This document shows positions 54,540 to 64,000 of a DNA stretch of 64,000 nucleotides, one piece after another (position 1 is the stretch's first letter; each line of letters begins with the position of its first letter). Source of the DNA: Collimonas sp. OK412. GTDB taxonomy: Bacteria > Pseudomonadota > Gammaproteobacteria > Burkholderiales > Burkholderiaceae_D. The stretch lies in the NCBI RefSeq assembly GCF_900112135.1, contig NZ_FOLC01000011.1, positions 62,001-126,000 on the forward strand, given 5' to 3'. Under the pieces are notes generated by a model. It made no database searches, had not been told where the DNA came from, and saw only the letters and a list, made by a program, of their open reading frames with translations. Both the position numbers and the translations under genes were made by a program.

Positions 54540-57500
54540 CTAGTATTCCACGGCGACAGCTTCCTTCCCTACTTTTTCCACCAGCGCCAGCTGCAAGCCA
54601 TCGCTGGGAGACACTCGCCATGCATCGCCCAGCACTATTTCGCAAGCTACCCCGTCGCCGGTATAGCGCAGCGTCATCGGCAGGCCGCTGTCTGACCGGT
54701 GCGACGACAGCATTTCCCTTAGCTGCACCGCATCGATTTTCTGTGACGGCGACGATAGGGACAGCACGATTTGACGGCCGTATTGAATTCGCGCAGTGGC
54801 GATATCCATCACCCGTTCAGCGGACACCCGCAAGCCGCCGTTGAAACGGTCTTCAGAGACCTTGCCATGCACCACCAGGAATTCGTCTTCCTTGAAAAAC
54901 GCCTTGTTGGGCTCGAACTGTTCGTTATAGACGGTAACGTCGACAGTCGCGCTGCCGTCGTCCAGCGTGACGATCATCATTTTTCCACGCTGCGTCATTT
55001 GCGCCCGCAGGCCGGAGATGATGCCCGCCAGGATGCGCGGTTCGCGCGACGGTTCCAGGCTGCCCAGCGGCGTGCGCGCGAAGCGGCGCGCTTCGGCGGC
55101 ATAGGCGTGGAACAGATGGCCGGACAGATAGAAGCCCAGCGCGCTTTTCTCTTCGGTCAGTTTTTGTTTGTCGGTCCATGGCGCGGCCTGCACATATTCG
55201 ATCGGCGCTTCCAGGTCGCTGTCGTCGCCGCCAAACAGGCTGACCTGGTTAGCCGAGGCCAGCTTCTGGTCCGCAGCTTCCATCGCCCGCGGCACCGACG
55301 CCAGCAGGATGCCGCGGTCGACCTTGAAACAATCGAAGGCGCCGGCGCGTATCAGCGATTCGATGGTGCGGCGATTGATCTGGCGCTTGTCCACCCGCAG
55401 GCAGAAATCGAACAGGTCGACAAACGGCTTTTCCTGGCGGGCGGCGATGATGGCTTCAATCGCGTTCTGGCCCGAGCCTTTTACCGCACCGAGGCCGTAA
55501 CGGATGAAGGTGGCTTTCTTGCCCGGCTCGCCTTCCGGCGTAAAACGGTAATCCGAGAGATTGATGTCCGGCGGCAGCAAGGTCAGCTTGCACACCGTCA
55601 GCGAATCTTCCACCAGGATCTTGATCTTTTCGGTGTCGTCCATCGCCAGCGACAAGTTGGCGGCCATGAACGCGGCGGGATGATGCGCCTTCAGGTATGC
55701 GGTGTGATAGGACAGCAAGGCGTAAGCGGCAGCATGCGACTTGTTGAAGCCGTAGCCCGCGAATTTTTCCATCAGGTCGAAAATCTCGTCGGCCTTGGCT
55801 TCGCTCAAGCCGTCCTTGGCGGCGCCGTCGCGGAAAATCTGGCGGTGCTCGGCCATCTCTTCCGCTTTTTTCTTACCCATCGCCCGCCGCAGCAAATCCG
55901 CGCCGCCGAGCGAGTAGCCGCCGACCACCTGCGCCATCTGCATCACCTGCTCCTGGTACACCATGATGCCGTAGGTTTCCGACAAGATGCCTTCAGTACG
56001 CGGATCGGGATAGTCGAAGCGCTCGCCGTGCTTGCGTTTGCAGAAATCCGGGATCAGGTCCATCGGACCCGGCCGATACAACGCCACCAGCGCGATAATG
56101 TCTTCGAAACGGTCGGGCCGCGCATCTTTCAGCATGCCTTGCATGCCGCGGCTTTCCAGCTGGAACACGGCGACCGTTTTGGCCGCGGTCAGCAATTCGT
56201 ACGACGGCCGGTCGTTGAGCGGCAGCTTCTCCAGGCTGAAATCAGCCATGGCCGGATCGAGCTGCTTGATGTAGCGCACGGCGCGGTCAAGGATCGTCAG
56301 CGTGGTCAAACCCAAAAAGTCGAACTTGACCAGGCCGACCGCTTCCACGTCGTCCTTGTCGTACTGCGACACCACGCCGGCGTCGCCGCCTTGCGTATAC
56401 AGCGGGCAGAAATCGGTCAGCTTGCCGGGCGCGATCAGCACGCCGCCGGCATGCATGCCGATGTTGCGGGCGATGCCTTCGACTTGCTGCGCCAGGTTGA
56501 GCAGCTGCTTGACCTCTTCTTCGTTCTCCAGGCGTTCGGCCAGCATCGGCTCTTCCTGGATCGCATCGGCAATCGTGACGTGCTTGCCCGGCTTGAACGG
56601 AATCAGCTTGGAAATGCCGTCGCAGAAATTGTAGCCAAAATCGAGCACCCGGCCGACGTCGCGGATCGCACCCTTGGCCGCCATCGTACCGAAGGTCGCA
56701 ATCTGCGATACCGCATCCTTGCCGTATAAATCCTTGACGTGCTGGATGACGCGGTCGCGGCCTTCCTGGCAAAAATCGATATCGAAGTCGGGCATCGATA
56801 CCCGCTCAGGATTGAGGAAGCGTTCGAACAGCAGGTTGTATTTGAGCGGATCCAGGTCGGTAATCTGCAACGAATACGCCACCAGCGAACCGGCGCCCGA
56901 ACCCCGCCCCGGGCCTACCGGCACGCCATTCTGCTTGGCCCAGCGGATAAACTCGGCAACGATCAGGAAGTAGCCGGGGAAACCCATCTTGATGATGGTG
57001 TCGGTTTCAAATTTCAACCGGTCCTGGTAACGCTGGCGCTGCTGCTCGCGCCTGCTTTCATCCGGGAACAGGTGCAGCAGCCGCAGCTCCAGTCCCTCTT
57101 GCGATTGCTGTATCAGGAACTCGCCGATGGTCATGCCGTCCGGCGTCGGGAAATCCGGCAATTGCGGTTTGCCCAGCTGCAGCGTCAGGTTGCAGCGCTT
57201 GGCGATTTCGATGGAGTTTTGCAGCGCCGCCGGCATGTCGGCGAACAGTGCGGCCATCTCGGCCTGGGTCTTGAACGATTGCTGGTCATTGAAGCGGCGT
57301 ACCCGGCGCGCATTGGCCAGCATTTCGCCTTCGGCGATACAGGTGCGCGCTTCATGCGCGATGAATTCTTCCTTGTCCAGGAACTGGATCGGATGGGTGG
57401 CCACCACCGGCACATTGAATTTGGCCGCCAGCGCCACCGCCTGGCGCACATGCGTTTCCATGTTGGGCTGGTCGGCGCGCTGGATCTCGACATAGAAATT

Positions 57501-58007
57501 GTCCGGGAAAATCTCCGCCCAACGCGCGATGCAGCGCTCCGCCAATCCTGTATTGCCATTGTCGATCGCAATGCCGATATCGCCGAAGTGGGCGCCGGAC
57601 AAGGCAATCAGGCCGTTGCCGCCGCCCTGCGCCGCCAGTTCGGCCAGCCATTCGGCGCGGATTTCGGCGCGGCCGCGGTGCAGGTTTTCCAGCCAGGCCC
57701 GGGACAGCAGTTCGCACAGCTGCAGATAACCGCCGCGGTTCTTGACCAGCAGCAGCAAACGCGACGGCTTGTCGCGATCGTCGTCATTGGTGATCCAGAC
57801 ATCGCAGCCGATGATCGGCTTGATGCCTTTGCCGCGCGCCGCCTTGTAGAATTTGACCATGCCGAACAGATTGGCGAGGTCGGAGATGCCAAGCGCGGCC
57901 TGCTTGTCGCCGGCGGCTGCTTTCACTACATCGTCGATGCGCACCAGGCCGTCGACAATGGAGTACTCGGAATGGAGGCGGAGATGGATAAATTGCGGTG
58001 TCGTCAT
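54540..58007 (-). CDS. dnaE: DNA polymerase III subunit alpha
   Basis: 1155 residues, normal for DnaE1. The PHP domain begins HLRLHSEYSIVDGLV. The polymerase active site has GPGRGSGAGSLVAYSLQI and the acidic cluster PDFDIDF at 406-412. The C-terminal part has a helix-hairpin-helix region and the OB fold (GIISGLRAQMTQRGKMMIVT). It is the replicative polymerase. It is divergent from trhO with 106 bp between the starts. Confidence 0.98.
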   Translation of the reverse strand: MTTPQFIHLRLHSEYSIVDGLVRIDDVVKAAAGDKQAALGISDLANLFGMVKFYKAARGKGIKPIIGCDVWITNDDDRDKPSRLLLLVKNRGGYLQLCELLSRAWLENLHRGRAEIRAEWLAELAAQGGGNGLIALSGAHFGDIGIAIDNGNTGLAERCIARWAEIFPDNFYVEIQRADQPNMETHVRQAVALAAKFNVPVVATHPIQFLDKEEFIAHEARTCIAEGEMLANARRVRRFNDQQSFKTQAEMAALFADMPAALQNSIEIAKRCNLTLQLGKPQLPDFPTPDGMTIGEFLIQQSQEGLELRLLHLFPDESRREQQRQRYQDRLKFETDTIIKMGFPGYFLIVAEFIRWAKQNGVPVGPGRGSGAGSLVAYSLQITDLDPLKYNLLFERFLNPERVSMPDFDIDFCQEGRDRVIQHVKDLYGKDAVSQIATFGTMAAKGAIRDVGRVLDFGYNFCDGISKLIPFKPGKHVTIADAIQEEPMLAERLENEEEVKQLLNLAQQVEGIARNIGMHAGGVLIAPGKLTDFCPLYTQGGDAGVVSQYDKDDVEAVGLVKFDFLGLTTLTILDRAVRYIKQLDPAMADFSLEKLPLNDRPSYELLTAAKTVAVFQLESRGMQGMLKDARPDRFEDIIALVALYRPGPMDLIPDFCKRKHGERFDYPDPRTEGILSETYGIMVYQEQVMQMAQVVGGYSLGGADLLRRAMGKKKAEEMAEHRQIFRDGAAKDGLSEAKADEIFDLMEKFAGYGFNKSHAAAYALLSYHTAYLKAHHPAAFMAANLSLAMDDTEKIKILVEDSLTVCKLTLLPPDINLSDYRFTPEGEPGKKATFIRYGLGAVKGSGQNAIEAIIAARQEKPFVDLFDFCLRVDKRQINRRTIESLIRAGAFDCFKVDRGILLASVPRAMEAADQKLASANQVSLFGGDDSDLEAPIEYVQAAPWTDKQKLTEEKSALGFYLSGHLFHAYAAEARRFARTPLGSLEPSREPRILAGIISGLRAQMTQRGKMMIVTLDDGSATVDVTVYNEQFEPNKAFFKEDEFLVVHGKVSEDRFNGGLRVSAERVMDIATARIQYGRQIVLSLSSPSQKIDAVQLREMLSSHRSDSGLPMTLRYTGDGVACEIVLGDAWRVSPSDGLQLALVEKVGKEAVAVEY

Positions 58008-58049
58008 GGCCGGTATTTTACCCTGAGGCCCTGCCGCCTACCGGCAAAA

Positions 58050-58079
58050 TTGGGCAATCCCGCGGCCGGCGTTTATAAT
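58050..58079 (+). promoter_or_regulatory. Promoter of trhO
   Basis: A perfect TATAAT (58074-58079) lies 18 bp after TTGGGC (58050-58055). The predicted start near 58086 gives a leader of about 28 bases. Confidence 0.55.
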
Positions 58080-58113
58080 ACTGATAAATCAACGACTTAC
58101 CGAGAATTTCACC

Positions 58114-58992
58114 ATGCAGTCCAGTCATCCTTACGTCAACATCGCCGCCTATAAATTCATCACGTTTACGGACACCGAGCAAAAGCGTCCGGAATTCCTT
58201 GCAATGTGCAAACAATTGCAACTAAAAGGAACGATTTTACTTACACCGGAAGGCATCAACCTGTTCCTGGCCGGCCTGCGCGAGCAAATCGACCAGTTCC
58301 TGGCCTGGCTGCGCGCGGACGAACGGTTTGCCGACCTGGAAGTAAAGGAAAGTTATTCCGAGAAACAGCCTTTCACCCGGATGCTGGTCAAGCTGAAGGC
58401 CGAAATCATCACGATGAAACACCCCCTGATCAAGCCGGAACTGGGCCGTGCCCCGGCGGTGCAAGCGCAGATGCTGAAACGCTGGCTGGACCAGGGCTAC
58501 GATGACAACGGCCGGCCGGTGGTCATGCTCGATACCCGCAATGCATTTGAAGTCGATGTCGGCACCTTTGAAAACACCATTGACTACCGGATCGAGAAAT
58601 TCAGCGAATTTCCGGCGGTGGCCGCTGCCCACAAGGATGAGCTGGCCGACAAGACCGTCGTCACTTTCTGTACCGGCGGCATCCGCTGCGAGAAGGCGGC
58701 GATCCACATGCAGAATATCGGCTACGACAGCGTCTACCAGCTGGAAGGCGGGATTCTCAAGTATTTCGAAGAATGCGGCGGCGCCCACTATGACGGCGAC
58801 TGTTTCGTGTTCGACTATCGCACCGCACTCAATCCGCAGCTGCAGGAAACCGCCACCGTGCAATGCTACGCTTGCCGCGCAGTGGTGACGCCGCGCCAGC
58901 AGCTGTCGCCGCAATACGTGGCCGGCAAGTCCTGCCCGCATTGCCAGCCGGAAGCCGCGGCGGCGCCGACGGAAGCCACCGGCGCGTACTGA
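58114..58992 (+). CDS. trhO: tRNA uridine(34) hydroxylase (rhodanese family)
   Basis: 292 residues. The N-terminal acylphosphatase-like domain has [19 protein letters not shown]; the rhodanese domain holds the catalytic Cys186 in [12 protein letters not shown]. It also has ARKPIKPEL-like [15 protein letters not shown], and a C-terminal Cys-rich zinc region ([14 protein letters not shown]). TrhO makes 5-hydroxyuridine at the wobble position of some tRNAs with O2. A strong shared terminator follows. Confidence 0.94.
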   Translation: MQSSHPYVNIAAYKFITFTDTEQKRPEFLAMCKQLQLKGTILLTPEGINLFLAGLREQIDQFLAWLRADERFADLEVKESYSEKQPFTRMLVKLKAEIITMKHPLIKPELGRAPAVQAQMLKRWLDQGYDDNGRPVVMLDTRNAFEVDVGTFENTIDYRIEKFSEFPAVAAAHKDELADKTVVTFCTGGIRCEKAAIHMQNIGYDSVYQLEGGILKYFEECGGAHYDGDCFVFDYRTALNPQLQETATVQCYACRAVVTPRQQLSPQYVAGKSCPHCQPEAAAAPTEATGAY

Positions 58993-59012
58993 ACGCAACG
59001 GCCTGGACCAGC

Positions 59013-59047
59013 AAAAAAGCCCGCTTGCAATCGCAAGCGGGCTTTTT
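59013..59047. terminator. Bidirectional rho-independent terminator between trhO and the flavodoxin gene
   Basis: AAAAAGCCCGCTTGC pairs with GCAAGCGGGCTTTTT around the loop AATC, with an A-run before and a T-run after. It can stop transcription from both converging genes. Confidence 0.92.
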
Positions 59048-59088
59048 ACTTTCAGAGGCGAACCTGGGTTCGCCCTCCTGCAAGAAAA

Positions 59089-59664
59089 TTACTTCTTGAA
59101 TTTCTGCGCAGTCTCTGCAACACGCTTGCCAAACTGCTTGGCGGTTTCCAGATCGCCGGCCGCAGGGCCTTCTTCCGGGGACGAGTCCGACGGGCTTTGC
59201 GCCAGGGCGCCGGAGAAACCACCGACGAAGTTCACGTCGTTACGTTGCGCGGCCTTGCTGTTGGCAGGCATCAAGCCGGTGCCGACCCAGACCATGCTGT
59301 GCTGCATCGCGAATGTAATCAAGTAGCTCATGGTGGTGCCCTTGTCGCCATTCATGGTCGCGGAATTGGTAAAACCGGCAGCTACCTTGTCCTTCCATTT
59401 CTGTCCGAACCATTGCTTCGACGATGTATCGGCAAATTTCTTGAACTGCCAGGAAACCGTGCCCATGTAGGTCGGCGTGCCAAAGATGATGGCGTCGGCC
59501 GCTTCCAGCGAAGCCCAGGCGGCGTCGCTGAGATTGCCTTCGGCATCGATGGCGATCAGCTCAGGCACCGCGCCGTCCGCCCGCAGCACGCCAGCGTGCA
59601 CGGCTTCCGCCTGTTTTTTGGTATGGCCGTAGCCGGAATGATAAACAATAGCAACTTTAGTCAT
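59089..59664 (-). CDS. Flavodoxin-family NAD(P)H:quinone oxidoreductase (WrbA-like)
   Basis: 191 residues from MTKVAIVYHSGYGHT (59664), which has AAGGGC upstream. The FMN-binding P-loop is YHSGYGHTKKQAEAV, and the second loop is FGTPTYMGTVSWQFKKFADT. It belongs to the WrbA-like group that reduces quinones by two electrons and limits oxidative stress. It is divergent from a LysR-type regulator, which probably controls it. Confidence 0.88.
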   Translation of the reverse strand: MTKVAIVYHSGYGHTKKQAEAVHAGVLRADGAVPELIAIDAEGNLSDAAWASLEAADAIIFGTPTYMGTVSWQFKKFADTSSKQWFGQKWKDKVAAGFTNSATMNGDKGTTMSYLITFAMQHSMVWVGTGLMPANSKAAQRNDVNFVGGFSGALAQSPSDSSPEEGPAAGDLETAKQFGKRVAETAQKFKK

Positions 59665-59869
59665 GGCAATGCCCTTTTGGTGTGGGAATCCGGTTGAAAA
59701 ATGAACAAGCAACGCAATAAATCAGACAGCATCGGCAGCAATAGTCAGGCCAGCTACTTTGCCACGGACACGATAGCGGGCGAACCTAAAACGAAATCCA
59801 GAGTCAAGCCAACCATGACCGGCCTGCATTGAGCCGCAATTCGATCCTGGTATATCCGAAAATTTAATT

Positions 59870-59978
59870 CGCTATAGGAATCCGCTATATGAATCCATTG
59901 GATTACTTGGCACTATAGCCGTAAGAAATGACTTAAGACAGACGCTAAATTCCAATATATCATTCAAATTATCTGAAT
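59870..59978. promoter_or_regulatory. Regulatory region between the flavodoxin and LysR genes
   Basis: The 349-bp gap 59665-60013 holds a 13-bp tandem repeat, CGCTATAGGAATC (59870-59882) and CGCTATATGAATC (59883-59895), and the dyad ATTCA-N7-TGAAT (59962-59978), which fits the LysR T-N11-A pattern and lies 35 bp before the regulator start. Either may be a LysR-type binding site for both genes. The rest is AT-rich without other visible features. Confidence 0.45.
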
Positions 59979-60013
59979 GAAATTTTCACAACATCCCCAC
60001 TCTCCAGGCAACA

Positions 60014-60967
60014 ATGAACCTGACGCTGGAAGCACTCCAAATCCTCGACACGATCGCCCGCAAAGGCAGCTTTGCCGCCGCGGCAGTGGAACTGGACCGC
60101 GTGCCGTCAGCGCTCACCTACAGCGTGCGCAAGCTGGAAGAAGACCTGGACGTGCTGCTGTTCGACCGCCGCGGCCACCGCGCCAAGCTGACCGGCGCCG
60201 GCCTGGAGCTGCTGACCGAGGGCCGGCACCTGCTGCTGGCGGCGCAGGAACTGGAACGGCGCGTCAAGCGCGCGGCGACCGGCTGGGAAGTGGAACTGCG
60301 CATCGTTCTCGACAGCATCATCCCGTTTGACAGCCTGCTGCCGCTGATCGAAGCTTTCGACCGTGAAAACGCCGGCACCCGCCTGCGCATTTCGCATGAG
60401 ACATTGTCGGGCGTATGGGAAGCATTGCTGTCGGACCGCGCCGACCTGGTTATCGGCGCTCCCCATGGCGGCCCCGACAGCATCCGCATGAGCGGCGGCT
60501 TCCAGACCCGCCAGCTGGGGACGATTGAATGGGTTTTCGCGGTTGCCCCCGGCCACCCGCTGGCCAATGCGCCGGAACCGCTCACTGCCGGCCTGATACA
60601 GCAATATCGGGCGGTAGCGGTGGGCGACACCAGCCGCAGCTTGCCCGGCATCACGTCAGGTTTGCTGAGCGGCCAGGACATCTTGACCGTGCCCTCCATC
60701 GCCGCGAAGCTGCAGGCCCAGCTCCGCGGCCTCGGCTGCGGCCATTTGCCGCGCTGGATGGCGGCCCCTTATTTTGCCTCCGGCGCATTGATTGAAAAGC
60801 AGACCATCGAAGCCAAACCCACCGACAAGACACAAATCGCCTGGCGCACGCCAGTCGTGGGAAAATCTCTTAAATGGTTCATCACGCAACTCAGCGAACC
60901 TGCGATCCAGCACACCCTGCTTGGCTCGCCGGCGCCGCATCATCACGAATCGATCAGCCATGTCTAA
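60014..60967 (+). CDS. LysR-family transcriptional regulator
   Basis: 317 residues. The N-terminal winged helix reads [20 protein letters not shown] and [20 protein letters not shown]. The effector-binding domain follows from about residue 95 ([20 protein letters not shown]). It is divergent from the quinone reductase and its 3' end overlaps gluQ by eight bases, so gluQ may be translated from its transcript. Confidence 0.93.
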   Translation: MNLTLEALQILDTIARKGSFAAAAVELDRVPSALTYSVRKLEEDLDVLLFDRRGHRAKLTGAGLELLTEGRHLLLAAQELERRVKRAATGWEVELRIVLDSIIPFDSLLPLIEAFDRENAGTRLRISHETLSGVWEALLSDRADLVIGAPHGGPDSIRMSGGFQTRQLGTIEWVFAVAPGHPLANAPEPLTAGLIQQYRAVAVGDTSRSLPGITSGLLSGQDILTVPSIAAKLQAQLRGLGCGHLPRWMAAPYFASGALIEKQTIEAKPTDKTQIAWRTPVVGKSLKWFITQLSEPAIQHTLLGSPAPHHHESISHV

Positions 60968-61853
60968 TCAAGCAAGCTATATCGGCCGCTTCGCCCCCTC
61001 GCCCACCGGACCTTTGCACGCCGGATCCCTGGTGGCGGCGATGGCCAGTTACCTGGATGCCAAGGCCAACCACGGACGCTGGCTGCTGCGCATGGAAGAC
61101 GTGGATGAAGCGCGCACCGCAGCAGGCGCGGCAGAATCGATCCTGGCGGACCTGGACGTGCTGGGCATGCACTGGGACGGCGAAGTGGTGTTCCAAAGCC
61201 GGCGCACCGCGCTATACGAAGCGGCTTTCGACCGTCTCGGGCGGCTGGCCTATCCGTGCGGCTGCACCCGCCGCGAAATTGTCGACTCCCGCATCTGCGT
61301 TGCCGCCGACGGCGCGGCGGTCTATCCCGGCACTTGCCGCACCGGCCTGCCGGTCGGCAAGCCGGCCCGCGCTTACCGCCTGCGCGTGCCGGATCCGGGG
61401 CATATCGATGAACTGATTATTTTTGACGATCGCTGGCTGGGCCGGGTGCAGCAGCACCTGGCGATAGAAGTCGGGGATTTTGTGCTGAAACGGGCGGATG
61501 GCTTCTGGGCTTACCAGCTGGCGGTGGTGGTCGACGATGCCGACCAAGGCGTTACCCATGTGGTGCGCGGCGCGGACCTGCTGGATTCAACCGCGCGCCA
61601 GATCTACCTGCAGCGCCAATTGAAACTGGCGACGCCGTACTACTTGCATGTCCCGGTCATCACCAATGCCGACGGTGAAAAGCTATCCAAGCAGAACGGC
61701 GCGCAAGCCATCGACATCAAGCAGCCGCTGCATGCGCTGAGCAAGGCGGCCTGGTTCCTGGGTTTGGATATCGGACAAGTCGATAGCGTAGCGGCGTTCT
61801 GGCCGCTGGCGACCGCCGCCTGGGCCAATCTGGAAACGAGCCGCCGCGCTTGA
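60960..61853 (+). CDS. gluQ: Glutamyl-Q tRNA(Asp) synthetase
   Basis: 297 residues from the ATG at 60960 (overlap of eight bases with the LysR gene). [20 protein letters not shown] contains the HIGH-like motif, and [10 protein letters not shown] the KMSKS-like motif. The zinc ligands are the Cys pair in PCGCTRREI, a Tyr and the Cys in VYPGTCRTG. It lacks the anticodon-binding domain of GltX and attaches glutamate to queuosine in tRNA-Asp. Its TGA directly abuts the stop of the convergent helicase gene. Confidence 0.96.
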   Translation: MSNQASYIGRFAPSPTGPLHAGSLVAAMASYLDAKANHGRWLLRMEDVDEARTAAGAAESILADLDVLGMHWDGEVVFQSRRTALYEAAFDRLGRLAYPCGCTRREIVDSRICVAADGAAVYPGTCRTGLPVGKPARAYRLRVPDPGHIDELIIFDDRWLGRVQQHLAIEVGDFVLKRADGFWAYQLAVVVDDADQGVTHVVRGADLLDSTARQIYLQRQLKLATPYYLHVPVITNADGEKLSKQNGAQAIDIKQPLHALSKAAWFLGLDIGQVDSVAAFWPLATAAWANLETSRRA

Positions 61854-63344
61854 TCAGTTCTTTGGCAGGCCGCCCAGCAAAGCGGCCAGCTTCACCTTCG
61901 ACGGCTTGATCGAGCCGCCTGCCGGCGCTACGCTGGCTGAATCCACCTCGGCTGCGAGCGTCGGTTCGTATGGCTTGAGGAACCACGGGTCGATTTTTTC
62001 CTTGCGCGAGGTCGGCGTCGACGTGTAGGCGCTGCGTGTGTGCTGCGTGCTGCGGTCAGAAGACGGAACGCCGCGGCTGTCGCCACGGCCGTTGCGCGCA
62101 TCGGCGCCGCGTCCGGAAGAGCGCTCGCGTTCGGCGCTGGCCGGCTTGGCGACAAACCCGGTCAGCTCGGCGCGCACAAACTTGTACTTGATCATCTTTT
62201 CGATGTCGACCAGCAAGCGTTCATCCTTGTCGGCGTACAGGGAAATTGCATCGCCGGAAGCGCCGGCGCGGCCGGTGCGGCCGATGCGGTGCACGTAATC
62301 TTCGGCGTTGTACGGCAAATCAAAATTGATCACGCATGGCAGTTCGGCAATATCCAGGCCGCGGGCGGCGACATCGGTCGCCACCAGCACTTCGATCTCG
62401 CCGCGCTTGAATGCTTCCAGCGCCGCCATGCGTTCGTTCTGGGTCTTGTCGCCGTGGATCGCCGACGCATTGACGCCTTCGTTTTCCAGGTGGCGCGCCA
62501 GTTTCGAGGCGCCGATCTTGGTGTTGGAGAAAACGATGACCTGTTTCAGCTTGCGTTCGCGGATGATGTGCGATACCGCCTCAGCCTTGGTTTGTTCATT
62601 GACGTGATACATGGTTTGCGTCACGTTGTCGGCGGTGGCGTTGCTGCGCGCCACTTCGATCGTTACCGGATTCTTCAGGAAAGTCGCCGCCAGCTTCTTG
62701 ATCTCGCCTGAGAATGTGGCTGAAAACATCAGGTTCTGGCGCTCTTTCGGCAACAGGTTGATGATGCGCTGCAAATCAGGCAGGAAACCCATGTCCAGCA
62801 TGCGGTCGGCTTCGTCCATCACCAGGATCTGCGTCTGCGACAGGTTCAGCGTTTTTTGCTGCACATGGTCCAGCAAGCGGCCGGGAGTCGCGATCACGAT
62901 CTCGATGCCGGAACGCAAGGCAGCGGTCTGCGGGGCGATATCGACGCCGCCGAACACCACGGTGGAACGCAGCGGCGTATGCCGGCAGTAAGCCTTGACG
63001 TTTTCCGCAACCTGGTCGGCCAGCTCGCGCGTCGGCGTCAGGATCAGGGCGCGTACCGGATGCCGCGCCGGCGAAGCGCTGGTGTTGGCATGCGCCAGCA
63101 GCAGCTGGATGATCGGCAAGGAAAAACCGGCAGTCTTGCCGGTTCCTGTCTGTGCCGCTCCCATGACATCGCGCCCTTGCAGCACTACCGGAATCGCTTC
63201 CGCCTGGATCGGGGTTGGATGGACATAACCCTGGTCGCTCAGTGCGCGCAGGATATCCGGGGACAACCCGAAATCTGCAAAACGGACGGTGGGCGTGGTT
63301 GGCACTGCTGGATCAGCTTGAATCTCGGACTGGATGTCGGACAT
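61854..63344 (-). CDS. rhlE: DEAD-box RNA helicase (RhlE type)
   Basis: 496 residues from MSDIQSEIQA (63344); an upstream in-frame start at 63389 would add 15 residues. The Q-motif region is FADFGLSPD, motif I AQTGTGKT at 64-71, motif Ia PTRELAD, motif II DEAD at 177-180, motif III SAT, and motif VI HRIGRTGRAG. The C-terminal 130 residues are basic, Ser/Arg/Gly-rich and unstructured, as in RhlE proteins. It unwinds RNA in ribosome assembly and decay. It is tail-to-tail with gluQ. Confidence 0.92.
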   Translation of the reverse strand: MSDIQSEIQADPAVPTTPTVRFADFGLSPDILRALSDQGYVHPTPIQAEAIPVVLQGRDVMGAAQTGTGKTAGFSLPIIQLLLAHANTSASPARHPVRALILTPTRELADQVAENVKAYCRHTPLRSTVVFGGVDIAPQTAALRSGIEIVIATPGRLLDHVQQKTLNLSQTQILVMDEADRMLDMGFLPDLQRIINLLPKERQNLMFSATFSGEIKKLAATFLKNPVTIEVARSNATADNVTQTMYHVNEQTKAEAVSHIIRERKLKQVIVFSNTKIGASKLARHLENEGVNASAIHGDKTQNERMAALEAFKRGEIEVLVATDVAARGLDIAELPCVINFDLPYNAEDYVHRIGRTGRAGASGDAISLYADKDERLLVDIEKMIKYKFVRAELTGFVAKPASAERERSSGRGADARNGRGDSRGVPSSDRSTQHTRSAYTSTPTSRKEKIDPWFLKPYEPTLAAEVDSASVAPAGGSIKPSKVKLAALLGGLPKN

Positions 63345-63594
63345 GGTAGTTGGCGGCCTTTGGTGCAAGATGCACTCAAACAAAGGCACTATTTGCTCTC
63401 AATTGAATCGTGAATTTCGTGTCGGCCCATTGCTGGCGATCAGTGCTTGCCGAGGCAAGCCGCAGCGCCAGCATGCGAACCAAATGATTGTGGAAGTGCC
63501 ATAACAGGCACCGCAAGCCGGATTACCACTTTGACATCATTGCCGACATGTTTTGTACCACAGTCGCGCATTATACGCCTAGCCGGGAATTTGC

Positions 63595-64000
63595 TCAGAT
63601 ACCTAGTTCATTCAGCGGCCAGCGCGGCCGTACATTGAACCCATAGGCACGCTGCGCCGCCTGCGGATTGATCTGCAAGCGCATGGCGCCGGCAAAGGCG
63701 ATCATGGCGCCATTGTCGGTGCAAAACTCCAGTTCCGGGTAATACACCCGGAAGCGTCGCTTCGCTGCCGCGGCATCCAGGGCGCTGCGCAATTGCTGGT
63801 TGGCGCCTACTCCGCCCGCGATCACCAGGCGCTTGAGGCCTGTCTGTTTCAGCGCGGCCAGGCATTTGGCCAGCAGCACGTCGACCAGCGCATCGACAAA
63901 AGCGCGCGCGATGTTGGCCTTGTCCTGGTCGCAAATATTGGCCGTATGGTTTTTGACCAGCGTCAGCACCGCCGTTTTCAGGCCGGAGAAGCTGAAATCC
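63595..64000 (-). CDS. tsaD: tRNA N6-adenosine threonylcarbamoyltransferase TsaD, C-terminal part
   Basis: The frame is open to the right window edge, so the N-terminal part is missing and about 134 C-terminal residues are present. It opens with [17 protein letters not shown], has [18 protein letters not shown] and [17 protein letters not shown], all landmarks of the Kae1/TsaD ASKHA fold (the D in CTDN is a metal ligand). With TsaB, TsaE and TsaC it forms t6A37 in tRNAs that read ANN codons. 250 bp without recognisable features separate it from rhlE. Confidence 0.95.
   Translation of the reverse strand, partial: DFSFSGLKTAVLTLVKNHTANICDQDKANIARAFVDALVDVLLAKCLAALKQTGLKRLVIAGGVGANQQLRSALDAAAAKRRFRVYYPELEFCTDNGAMIAFAGAMRLQINPQAAQRAYGFNVRPRWPLNELGI

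Noticed and set aside
54771-56729. 652-codon plus-strand frame
   Set aside because: Antisense to dnaE; low-complexity, His/Arg/Gln-rich shadow.
1-64000. CRISPR array, rRNA operon, prophage or integrase genes
   Set aside because: I saw no evenly spaced repeats with unique spacers, no rRNA sequence and no phage structural or integrase genes besides the T6SS spike proteins.

Overview
The window is a 64 kb chromosomal stretch of a high-GC betaproteobacterium, most likely an Oxalobacteraceae member (Collimonas or a close relative). That assignment is inferred from gene content, protein sequences and gene order recalled from that family (yebC-purD-hemF-nadD-rsfS-rlmH-maf-rng; msbA next to dnaE; fbp next to pepN). 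No database search was run.

Layout. 1-468 is the end of an aldehyde dehydrogenase. 470-1600 is a branched-chain amino-acid type binding protein. 1866-4282 is a Fur-box-preceded ferrous iron operon (feoA, feoB, Cys-rich small membrane protein). 4317-4401 is a palindromic repeat. 4401-13920 is a polyol regulon: a SorC-type regulator divergent from a binding protein, two permeases, a HAD phosphatase, an ATPase, D-arabinitol dehydrogenase and xylulokinase, which together import a polyol and deliver D-xylulose 5-phosphate. 13993-14068 is tRNA-Thr(CGU) with its own promoter and terminator.

14140-24545 is an accessory region. It has insertion-sequence debris around an orphan binding protein, followed on the minus strand by a type VI secretion cargo module: vgrG, a DUF4123 adaptor, a 1001-residue metallophosphoesterase, a lipoprotein, a broken membrane-protein fragment and a PAAR tip protein. 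The metallophosphoesterase as effector and the lipoprotein as its immunity partner form the strongest candidate for a poorly described system here.

24917-32585 holds accessory metabolism and regulators: an aldehyde dehydrogenase with an AraC regulator, a PhzF-family enzyme, an Old Yellow Enzyme under a MerR-type promoter, a MazG-like pyrophosphohydrolase, a diguanylate cyclase and a DUF2726 protein. 32864-42170 holds an orphan small protein, a 160-bp near-palindrome, fbp, pepN, lipoprotein and small membrane genes, a quinone oxidoreductase, a DMT permease and a HerA-like ATPase. 42273-49331 is a plus-strand housekeeping run (yebC, purD, hemF, nadD, rsfS, rlmH, maf, rng) with tight or overlapping junctions. 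49339-54420 is LPS-related (GT8, two GT9 enzymes, MsbA). 54540-64000 holds dnaE, trhO, a flavodoxin-like quinone reductase divergent from a LysR regulator, gluQ, a RhlE-type helicase and the C-terminal part of tsaD.
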